From JBILXY01 sp044378055 (GTDB lineage: Bacteria > Patescibacteriota > JACMRA01), in contig JBILXY010000002.1 in the NCBI GenBank assembly GCA_044378055.1, positions 1 through 64,000 on the forward strand: DNA of 64,000 nt, in the 5' to 3' direction. Shown piece by piece: positions 14,871 to 22,218 of this stretch. The position numbers were made by a program, and so were the translations under genes. The first letter of the stretch is position 1. The number at the start of each line of letters is the position of its first letter. The notes under the pieces are model-generated. The model saw only the letters and a list, made by a program, of their open reading frames with translations. It was not told where the DNA came from and made no database searches.

Positions 14871-16607
14871 ATGAAGAAAGCTTTTCTTATTGCAAAAATA
14901 CTAGCCGTAATAATTATTATAGCCGTTTCCACCTTGCTTATATTTAGGTTTATAAATCTAAACCCTAACACTGGAAGTTTTAATTTATCTAAGGCAGACA
15001 ATTGGTTCTTACCCGAGAAAGTTATTGTGACTGAGAATAGTGGCTATTACGATTATTGGACTAATTCTATAAAACCTCAGGCAGAAAGTGTAGAACTAAG
15101 CTGGAATGAAGTTGAAAATGAGGAAGGGAAATATAATTGGAGCATTTTGAAAGAAAAATTAAATAAGGCTAAAGCGGAAAACAGAAAGATTTGGCTAAGA
15201 ATTTATATGGCAGATTTGGTTCATGTTCCTGCTTGGTTTTCCAATAAATATCCAGATTTACCAAAATTAGACTATAAACCATATCAAGAAAATATTAATG
15301 GATATAGCCAAGGTTTGTTCTATCCGTTGTGGGATGAAAAATTAGAGACAAGGATAGATAATTTATTACAAGATTTGGCTAAGCAGAATATAATCAGTGA
15401 CCCTAGCTTTGCTTTTATGTATGCCCCTTTTGCTTGGCGTTGGAACGAATGGGAAACGACTTTTATTTCTAATTTGGAAGGTAAATACAAATTTACTCCG
15501 GAAAGTTTTCTTGTTTGGTATAAAAAACATTTGGAAATTTATAAAACCGCTTTTACTGGATACGAATACAAGGTTATGTACACAGGAAATGCATTTATGG
15601 ACTGGTGCGATGGAAATTTAGAGTGGATTAAAAAAATAAATAATTTAAAAACCGGAAATAATATTCCAACCGATATTGCAGTTAACCTCGGTTTCAGCGT
15701 ACGAAGAGGCGATTTAGAATATTTCAATAGTTATTCCAATCTGCCTTCTTGGGGCTACCCAGCTAAACAAATTGGAAAATACTATTATCAGTATAAAGAC
15801 GAAACCCACCCATTGGTTGCTGATAGTAAAAGATTGATTGGAACGGAAAACGAAGCTTTCGGAGACGATAACATGTTTCCTGGAACTTCAGATTACTATT
15901 TTCCCAGAATGGCAACTTTAAAAAGCCTGCAAGTTGGGGTAAACTGGATGAATATTCAAGAAAAAACATATAATTTAGCCCCTGAATTATTTGAGTATAC
16001 CAGACTTGAAATGGGTAAAAACACAAAAACAAGGCATGATGCTTGGGTTTCATTGCGGCAATGGAACGACTTAAGCTTGGTAAGATTTTCAGAAGTAGCT
16101 AAATTCCAGAAAGACGAGTTACCTTTTAACCAAGATATACCCTTTAGAAACTGGGAATTAGATTTATACCAGCGGGAAGTTAAAAACGGAGGCGAAACAA
16201 CGGCCACAACCTTAATTGGCGATAACAGCAATCACCCTTTTTATTTTTACAATGGTGAATCATATGAGGCTTTAAGAACAGATTTAGTTAGCGGAAACAA
16301 CTATATGTATTTTAAAGCAAACCCAAAATTTACTGAAAATAGCCTTGATGATAGAATAAAATACAAAATTGCCATTACCTACTTAGATAAATCGGACCAA
16401 AATTGGCAGCTGGAATATTATAATAAAGATAAGAAAATTCAGAATGTTTCAATTCAATATACAAATTCCAATCAATGGAAAACAGTGATTGTAGATCTGC
16501 CAAATATAATTTTTAAAGGAAATTTCGACGAAAACATGGATTTCAGATTTAACAGTTTAGGCAAAGCAGATGTTACAGCCAGTTTTGTAAGGTTAATTAA
16601 AATATAG
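14871..16607 (+). CDS. Membrane-anchored glycoside-hydrolase-like protein
   Basis: An N-terminal helix (4-26) anchors or exports the protein. Residues about 50-420 look like a (beta/alpha)8 glycosidase of the GH-A type. VELSWNEVENEEGKYNW is a classic start for the barrel (x-W-x-x-x-E-x-x-x-G-x-Y-x-W). RWNEWETT after strand 4 is a plausible acid/base, and LIGTENEAFGDD a plausible nucleophile strand. The last 130 residues are beta-rich and may be a carbohydrate-binding domain (ending SFVRLIKI). The exact family and substrate cannot be assigned. It lies between two repeat clusters. Confidence 0.65.
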   Translation: MKKAFLIAKILAVIIIIAVSTLLIFRFINLNPNTGSFNLSKADNWFLPEKVIVTENSGYYDYWTNSIKPQAESVELSWNEVENEEGKYNWSILKEKLNKAKAENRKIWLRIYMADLVHVPAWFSNKYPDLPKLDYKPYQENINGYSQGLFYPLWDEKLETRIDNLLQDLAKQNIISDPSFAFMYAPFAWRWNEWETTFISNLEGKYKFTPESFLVWYKKHLEIYKTAFTGYEYKVMYTGNAFMDWCDGNLEWIKKINNLKTGNNIPTDIAVNLGFSVRRGDLEYFNSYSNLPSWGYPAKQIGKYYYQYKDETHPLVADSKRLIGTENEAFGDDNMFPGTSDYYFPRMATLKSLQVGVNWMNIQEKTYNLAPELFEYTRLEMGKNTKTRHDAWVSLRQWNDLSLVRFSEVAKFQKDELPFNQDIPFRNWELDLYQREVKNGGETTATTLIGDNSNHPFYFYNGESYEALRTDLVSGNNYMYFKANPKFTENSLDDRIKYKIAITYLDKSDQNWQLEYYNKDKKIQNVSIQYTNSNQWKTVIVDLPNIIFKGNFDENMDFRFNSLGKADVTASFVRLIKI

Positions 16608-16812
16608 AGGTAATTTTCACAATCGCCCTGGACAAAACGATGGTTACACAAGCCACCGTAGCGGCGATCGCGGATCGCCATTGGCAAAACGAGGCATAGC
16701 TGCGAAGTTTACGAGCCACTATCAAGCCAATATCTACGGCTAAACTAAAAAGTACCCCTGGTAAGGGGTCAAGCCGAAGGCTTGGGGGTAGTTTACAACC
16801 AAAAATCAATAA
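16608..16812. repeat. Repeat cluster in the intergenic gap
   Basis: No gene is seen here. The gap holds repeat A (16652-16679, minus orientation) and repeat B (16752-16791). Between them the segment GCGAAGTTTACGAGCCA also occurs at 18580-18596, next to another copy of repeat B. Confidence 0.7.
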
Positions 16813-17550
16813 TTACTCACCAACTAATGTACTTTCAAGTAAATTTCGCTCAATTTTGGTTACATCAAAGAACCCAGAATTTAAAATATTTGTTTCTACC
16901 ACTTTATCAAAACCAGTCATTACGCTAACTCCAACAATTATAAAAATAATACCTAAAACTTTTTTAAACCAGCCATTAGGGTTGGCAAGAACCTTAACTT
17001 TAGAAATAAACTGTCTTCCAAGCAAAGCAATAGCAAGCATTATTGAAGCAAGGCCTAGGCTGTAAATTATAATATAAAGCAAACCTTCCCAGAAATTAAC
17101 TGGTAAAACAGTGGCAATAATTAAAGCATATGTAGGGCTGCAACTTGCAAACACAGGGCCCAAAGCGGCGCCAACTAAAATAGAGCCAAACCAACTTTCA
17201 TTTTCTGAGGCTTTTTCCAGTTGCTTATCGGCTTTTGAAGATAAATTAAGTTTTGCCGAGATGTTATCCCACAAATTAGGAAAAATATAGATTAATCCAA
17301 ATAGCGAAACTATTCCACCAGAAAGATATTTCCAAAAATTAGGATCAATACTTATTAAAGTGGTGCTGGCCTTCAATAAAATAGTAAAAATGGTTAAGGA
17401 AAGTACCAAACCAAGAATTACCAAATAAGGTTTCCATTTATTCTTGCTATCAACCGAGCTTCCAATAATAATTGGTAATAGCGGAAGTACGCAAGGTGCT
17501 AAAACAGTTAGAACCCCTGAAATGTATGATAAAACAATTAATGTAGCCAT
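16813..17550 (-). CDS. ccdA: CcdA-family thiol-disulfide transporter
   Basis: A polytopic membrane protein that passes electrons from cytoplasmic thioredoxin to extracellular thiol proteins. Six or so hydrophobic helices are visible. The first redox Cys is in LAPCVLPLLP and the second in GPVFASCSP, the two conserved CcdA/DsbD motifs. It lies 32 bases downstream of a membrane-anchored thioredoxin-like gene, which is its likely partner. Both are probably driven from the regulated divergent promoter at 18183-18211. Confidence 0.88.
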   Translation of the reverse strand: MATLIVLSYISGVLTVLAPCVLPLLPIIIGSSVDSKNKWKPYLVILGLVLSLTIFTILLKASTTLISIDPNFWKYLSGGIVSLFGLIYIFPNLWDNISAKLNLSSKADKQLEKASENESWFGSILVGAALGPVFASCSPTYALIIATVLPVNFWEGLLYIIIYSLGLASIMLAIALLGRQFISKVKVLANPNGWFKKVLGIIFIIVGVSVMTGFDKVVETNILNSGFFDVTKIERNLLESTLVGE

Positions 17551-17582
17551 TTTTTTGCAGATAGATTTATGACAATATTTTA

Positions 17583-18134
17583 CTAATTAATGAAAGCGTT
17601 AATCTGGTTTACAGTGTCTAAACCATTTTTCTTTTTAATTAAATCACCGCTTGTATTTACCTGAACAAAAGTGTGTTGGTAAGTTACACCATATTTCTGT
17701 CTTAAACTTATTTCCTTATCATAATCTGCACTTAGTAATATTAAGTTTGGGTCTAACTTGGAAAGATTGGCGTTGATGTCTTTAACAGTAGATTGGCAAG
17801 TAGGACACCAGCTTGCATTAAAAAATATTACTACTTTCTTATCATCACTCGCTGAACTTACAAGTTCGTTGCTGAACGGCTTCCACAACCCTGGCGTATT
17901 CATAGCAGCATCGGTTGAATTCTTGTTAATTGGTTGATTATTTCCAGATATTTTTAAATCTATGTCATTATTTTTTACCATTGCCAGTTCCTCATCTTTT
18001 TTCTTTTGATCAGCTACTTTTAAACTAGAAGAATACAAAATAAATCCCCCTGCTCCAATAATTAATACTACTGCAGCGATGCCTAAGTAGATTAAAATAG
18101 TTTTGTTTAAATTAGTGTTGTTAGCCTTTTGCAT
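17583..18134 (-). CDS. Membrane-anchored thioredoxin-like protein
   Basis: The N-terminal anchor helix is TILIYLGIAAVVLIIGAGGFILY (about residues 12-34). A short linker leads to a thioredoxin fold with VVIFFNASWCPTCQ, the active-site CPTC. The cis-Pro region is unusual (YQHTFVQVN, with the Pro position occupied by His-Thr). I choose ATG at 18134. The upstream in-frame ATG at 18212 would run the coding region through the operator and promoter. Paired with CcdA, it probably reduces or oxidises exported thiols. Confidence 0.8.
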   Translation of the reverse strand: MQKANNTNLNKTILIYLGIAAVVLIIGAGGFILYSSSLKVADQKKKDEELAMVKNNDIDLKISGNNQPINKNSTDAAMNTPGLWKPFSNELVSSASDDKKVVIFFNASWCPTCQSTVKDINANLSKLDPNLILLSADYDKEISLRQKYGVTYQHTFVQVNTSGDLIKKKNGLDTVNQINAFIN

Positions 18135-18182
18135 AAGAAATTGAAATAGATTCTTTTGCAGAAAAAGTAAAATTAAAATCTC

Positions 18183-18211
18183 TGTCAACCCTAGGGGGGT
18201 ATGGTTTGACA
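18183..18211. promoter_or_regulatory. CsoR-type operator between divergent promoters
   Basis: The operator-like element ACCCTAGGGGGGTATGG lies at 18188-18204. It resembles the GC-centred TACCC...GGGTA boxes bound by CsoR/CstR repressors. It is flanked by TTGACA of the leftward promoter (complement of 18183-18188) and TTGACA of the rightward promoter (18206-18211). A repressor bound here would shut off both directions. Confidence 0.65.
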
Positions 18212-18242
18212 TTTATAATAATCAGGGTTTGTATAAATTACT

Positions 18243-18536
18243 ATGATCTTCAACAAAACAAAAACAATAGTAGGAAAGCATTTTATATTATCTGAAAAAG
18301 ACAAACAAAATACTTTATCCTCTATAAACAAAATTATTGGTCAATTAGAGACTGTGAAAAAAGATGTACTAGCAAACGACGCCTGCGACGAAACCCTAAT
18401 TCAAATTATGGCTATAAAAGGAGGTGTAGAAAGTATGGGTCGAAACTTGGTAGGCAAAGGAATTTTAGACTGCCTAACCGAATATTCCAGAGAAGAACTA
18501 GAACTAATTATAAAAAACCTTTTTAAGCTAGATTAG
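18243..18536 (+). CDS. CsoR/FrmR-family transcriptional repressor, thiol-only sensor
   Basis: An all-helical DUF156 repressor of the metal/formaldehyde/persulfide-sensing family. The conserved core is INKIIGQLETVKKDVLANDAC and the C-terminal Cys is in GILDCL. The two sensing Cys are residues 48 and 77. The His that completes the copper site four residues before the second Cys is replaced by Gly73. This matches persulfide-sensing members (CstR-like) better than copper sensors. It is divergent from the thioredoxin-CcdA pair, with a matching operator between. A 15-residue N-terminal extension precedes the fold. Confidence 0.82.
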   Translation: MIFNKTKTIVGKHFILSEKDKQNTLSSINKIIGQLETVKKDVLANDACDETLIQIMAIKGGVESMGRNLVGKGILDCLTEYSREELELIIKNLFKLD

Positions 18537-18537
18537 A

Positions 18538-18596
18538 GTACCCCTGGTAAGGGGTCAAGCTGAAGGCTTTGGGGTAGCGGCGAAGTTTACGAGCCA
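18538..18596 (+). repeat. Dispersed repeat B, copy 3, with adjoining shared segment
   Basis: GTACCCCTGGTAAGGGGTCA, then AGCTGAAGGCTTTGGGGTAG, then GCGAAGTTTACGAGCCA. The same components occur at 16697-16791 in a different order. Confidence 0.7.
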
Positions 18597-18680
18597 AAGG
18601 GGCATCAAATGGACAAATACTTCTTTGACGAAAGATGTAAAATAGGCTTGATTTAGTAAGAAAATTAAGTATAAAAAGTG

Positions 18681-18950
18681 ATGATGGAAATTTTAGGAGT
18701 GGCTTGTTTTGTTATTTCGTGGTATGGGTTAAATTCAAAATATTATATTCCACCTGCCACAAAATGGCTTTGCAGGCTTGGCGTTTTATTTAGCCTATCG
18801 GTATTTATTAGTATTATAACAAAGCAATTCATGCCCAATCAATTTGCTAAATTTGTTTACACACTCACAAGCGATTTGATGGTATGGATAGTAATTGCCA
18901 TGGCATTGTTATTTATTACGGAACTAATACTACATTTTAAAAACCAATAA
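18681..18950 (+). CDS. Small membrane protein (about 89 aa)
   Basis: Not recognised. Three hydrophobic helices are predicted: EILGVACFVISWYGLN, LCRLGVLFSLSVFISIIT and DLMVWIVIAMALLFITELIL. There are two candidate ATG codons, 18681 and 18684. TATAAA at 18671-18676, with TTGATT 16 bases further upstream, would make a nearly leaderless transcript. A clear terminator follows. Function unknown. Confidence 0.65.
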   Translation: MMEILGVACFVISWYGLNSKYYIPPATKWLCRLGVLFSLSVFISIITKQFMPNQFAKFVYTLTSDLMVWIVIAMALLFITELILHFKNQ

Positions 18951-18975
18951 ACTAATTAACATGTTTATTTAACCG

Positions 18976-18997
18976 CCAGCACTCATGCTGGTTTTTT
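18976..18997 (+). terminator. Terminator after the small membrane protein gene
   Basis: CCAGCA/TGCTGG stem, 4-base loop, then TTTTTT. Confidence 0.85.
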
Positions 18998-19062
18998 AAC
19001 CCATAATTAATATTAATTCTTTACAATAACGGGGATATTTTGAAGGATTTTGTATTAGTTTT

Positions 19063-20883
19063 ATGAGTACAGGGAATTTAATTTTAGATATTTTTATAAT
19101 ATTCAACCTATTTTTAATTGGTAGCTGGTCAATTCCTATTTATATAATTGATGGTTTGTTAAATTTTTTAATTAATACTAACTTTCTGCTTAAAATTGGG
19201 GTATGGATAGTATTCTTAATATTGTTTTATAAATTTTTAGAATTTGGCTTTAAGTTTTTAAATCAGAAAAAAAGTATTATAAAGAAAATTGAATTAACGC
19301 CTGAAAATGACGATAAGCCAATCGATTTTGATGAATTTGCAGAAATTTATAAAGACAGTGGCGGTTTTACAAACTTACTGGATGATTTAAACACCATCAG
19401 TAAACTTATAATTTCTTCGCCAAGTTCAAATTCTACAGCCAGAACAATTTGTATAGACGGCAAATGGGGTTCTGGGAAAACCAGTTATATAAACATATTA
19501 AAAGATTTTAATGAAGAAAAATTGGGAAACATACCAATTCCAACTGATAATATAACTATTAATTCTAAAATAAATAAAAACGAACTTATTTGGGTTGATG
19601 ATTTTCAGCCTTGGAACTTTGGAAACAGCAGTGAAATGATGACTGAATTTTTTAAAGTACTTACAGATAAAACTGCTGAAGCTGGTTTGTATACTTTGCC
19701 TTGGAATAGTTGGAAATACAATGATTATGCTAATTTGGCAAGCACAGCTTTGGAAGAAAAACCTTTTCTTAAAACGGCGTTTCAGTTACTTTTTCCCCAA
19801 AAAAATATGCCTGAACTTAAAAAAGAAATTTGTAAGGATTTAAAACAACTAACCAAAAAAATTGTATTTGTACTAGATGATATAGATAGAGAGGACCCAA
19901 AAATGGTTTTAGAAGTAATGCGACTAGTTAAAAGCGTAGCCGATTTTCCTAATTTAATTTTTATTTTACCATTTGATTACAACAAAGTTTCCGCTATAAT
20001 TACCAAGGAATATGGCGAAGCATACCAAAATTACTTACAAAAAATTGTAAACAATACTTGCCCAATAGATAATTATTCCTACGAAGATTTAGAATCTATT
20101 TTTTCCTACGAATTTAGAAATTGCAATCAATGCTTAATAGACATTTTACCTCAAATTTACGAATATTACCGAATCCAAGTTTGGCTTATTGGATTTAGGC
20201 AAAGAGTTGATTGGCTAGTTAGTAAAGGAATGTTGATTTATGAGAATGGATACTATAAAATTCAAAATAGCAAATATTCAAAAGAAATACATGTTAGCAA
20301 CGGTATAAACATTCTTGATACAAAGGTTAAATTTAATAAGTTTAGACTATCAGACATTAAATTAGAAAGCAATGAGATTATTTCTGAACACAATGCAGCT
20401 TTAGATAATGCTGTAAATGACCTAATTAATCATCTTTACAAAGACCATTGGAGTTTTAACATTATTGCTTACATCGATAGAATGAACTTGGAACGGTTTC
20501 AAAATCAACTCAATAATTGCAAAAAGTTTTTAAGGTTAATTGTTAAAGAAAAAAAGTTGAAACATAATAAGTCAGAACAAATTAATAAAATAAAGATAAA
20601 GTTTTATCTAAAAGAATTTGATAATTATTTAGTGACTGTTGATGTAATTAAAGATGATATGCAAGAATTTGCCCCTAGCCCTCGCGAGATTAAAGCTTTT
20701 GCCAGAAAAATATTAACTAAGTCTATGTATATGAAAGAAATTAATGGCATGCTTTCTAGAACCACTGCTGAATTAGATTATATAATCTTGAAACAAAATT
20801 ATAATTTTCAACCATTTAATGAGAACCTTCCCTTTAGACCTAGAGATAGTGATAATCTTGAAACTCAATTAGATAAATTTTAA
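19063..20883 (+). CDS. KAP-family P-loop NTPase with N-terminal membrane helices
   Basis: Two membrane helices (about 7-30 and 40-65) precede a KAP-type NTPase. Walker A is GKWGSGKTS (residues 133-141) and Walker B is VFVLDDIDRED (about 267-277). DDFQPWNFGN, also typical of KAP proteins, lies between them. The C-terminal 300 residues are charged and helical. KAP proteins are membrane-associated NTPases; some act in phage exclusion, and the role of most is unknown. Here the helices come before the NTPase core, not inserted within it. There are no nuclease or modification genes beside it, so a defence role is only a possibility. Confidence 0.8.
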   Translation: MSTGNLILDIFIIFNLFLIGSWSIPIYIIDGLLNFLINTNFLLKIGVWIVFLILFYKFLEFGFKFLNQKKSIIKKIELTPENDDKPIDFDEFAEIYKDSGGFTNLLDDLNTISKLIISSPSSNSTARTICIDGKWGSGKTSYINILKDFNEEKLGNIPIPTDNITINSKINKNELIWVDDFQPWNFGNSSEMMTEFFKVLTDKTAEAGLYTLPWNSWKYNDYANLASTALEEKPFLKTAFQLLFPQKNMPELKKEICKDLKQLTKKIVFVLDDIDREDPKMVLEVMRLVKSVADFPNLIFILPFDYNKVSAIITKEYGEAYQNYLQKIVNNTCPIDNYSYEDLESIFSYEFRNCNQCLIDILPQIYEYYRIQVWLIGFRQRVDWLVSKGMLIYENGYYKIQNSKYSKEIHVSNGINILDTKVKFNKFRLSDIKLESNEIISEHNAALDNAVNDLINHLYKDHWSFNIIAYIDRMNLERFQNQLNNCKKFLRLIVKEKKLKHNKSEQINKIKIKFYLKEFDNYLVTVDVIKDDMQEFAPSPREIKAFARKILTKSMYMKEINGMLSRTTAELDYIILKQNYNFQPFNENLPFRPRDSDNLETQLDKF

Positions 20884-21016
20884 ATATTACAAATAGCAAT
20901 TTCTGATTATTACCCACGACACACCCAGATTTACGGCTCCCCAAAGCTTTTAATATTCCCAAATATTAAGAATGTTAAGAATTCCACATGTCCAATCCAA
21001 CCCCCACCTTTCCCTA

Positions 21017-21044
21017 TTGACAAACCAATCTGTTCAGATAAGGC
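21017..21044 (+). promoter_or_regulatory. Candidate promoter of the AI-2E permease-helicase operon
   Basis: TTGACA at 21017-21022, with a weak -10 (TAAGGC, 21039-21044) 16 bases later and ATG at 21055. The -35 is clear and the -10 is poor. Confidence 0.35.
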
Positions 21045-21054
21045 TTTACTTATC

Positions 21055-22215
21055 ATGACTTCCCATAAAACTGCTTCCGTTTCAAACAGGCAATGGCCGC
21101 ATTGGCTTAGCATTTTTCTTTTCGCTATAATTATTGCTGCCTTGTGGATATTCAACCAACCATATATTACCCCCCTACTGCTTGGTTTTATTTTTGCAGC
21201 GCTAAGTCACCCTATTCACAACTTTTTACTTAACAAAATTAAGTTTGAAAAAATTAAATCAAGTTTGGCGGCTATTGTTACAATTTTGGTGCTTTCCACC
21301 ACTTTTATTACAATAATTAATGTAATGACCCGGGAACTTGTAAAAGAAGTGCCTAAATTTGGAATTGCCATTATCAACTTTCTAGACGAATTGCCAGATA
21401 ATGAATCGGTGATTGATTTTAGTAAAAATTTCAGCCTGACTAAAGACGATTTGCGTGAAGGAGTAGAGGTTCTTAAAGCCAGGGCTTTTATAAATTCCAA
21501 CCTAACTGGGCAAAATAGTAGTGATAGAAATATTAGCGAAATATTTAGCCAGGAAAATATAAATAATGCTTTTGGGGTAAGCCGTCAGGCCTTTAATTAT
21601 GTATTTACCCAATTATTATATTTAGTAATTTTCTATCTGGCTTGGTTTAATGGCCTTGTTTATGGTAAAAAATGGCTTGATGATTTGTTTGAAGTTACTC
21701 CATTAGTAGATTCTGAAATTAAAGAAATTAAACAAGATCTAACAGTCGGTATTCGCAATGTTATTTACGCCAGTTTGCTTTCTGGAGGTATTCACACTAT
21801 AGTTGTTGTTCTGGTAATGTTGTTCTTTGGCCTACCCAATGTTACTATAGTGGCCATCGCTGTGTTCTTAATTGGTCTTTTACCCTTATCACCTTCCGAA
21901 CTTGGTTACGCAATTCCAATTATTTTACTTTTCCAGGTAAACCCACTTGCGGCCATAATTTTCATTCCTATAGCCGAATTAATAATTTTGTACACTAACT
22001 ATGTGCTTCTTCCAAGGGTTATAGCAGGCGGAGAAAGCGGAAACCCTTTACTTATTTTAACCAGTATTTTCACCGGTTTAGTAATTTTTGGAATTATGGG
22101 CTTTATAATCGCCCCAGTGCTGATGATTCTTATTCAAACATTGTATAAAATACTAGTTTCAAGAATTAGGGAAGAAAAAGATTTACTTATTCAAAATAAG
22201 GCTTTAAATGCTTAA
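21055..22215 (+). CDS. AI-2E family transporter
   Basis: A polytopic permease of the AI-2E/PerM family, with about eight hydrophobic helices. The N-terminal pair (SIFLFAIIIAALWIF and ITPLLLGFIFAALSHP) is typical, and the P-x-N/S-P-L stretch appears in LPLSPSELGYAIPIILLF. The C-terminal part is VLLPRVIAGGESGNPLLIL followed by FGIMGFIIAPVLMILIQTL. Substrates of the family vary and the one here is unknown. The next gene starts 3 bases after its stop codon, so the two are one operon. Confidence 0.87.
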   Translation: MTSHKTASVSNRQWPHWLSIFLFAIIIAALWIFNQPYITPLLLGFIFAALSHPIHNFLLNKIKFEKIKSSLAAIVTILVLSTTFITIINVMTRELVKEVPKFGIAIINFLDELPDNESVIDFSKNFSLTKDDLREGVEVLKARAFINSNLTGQNSSDRNISEIFSQENINNAFGVSRQAFNYVFTQLLYLVIFYLAWFNGLVYGKKWLDDLFEVTPLVDSEIKEIKQDLTVGIRNVIYASLLSGGIHTIVVVLVMLFFGLPNVTIVAIAVFLIGLLPLSPSELGYAIPIILLFQVNPLAAIIFIPIAELIILYTNYVLLPRVIAGGESGNPLLILTSIFTGLVIFGIMGFIIAPVLMILIQTLYKILVSRIREEKDLLIQNKALNA

Positions 22216-22218
22216 TTT

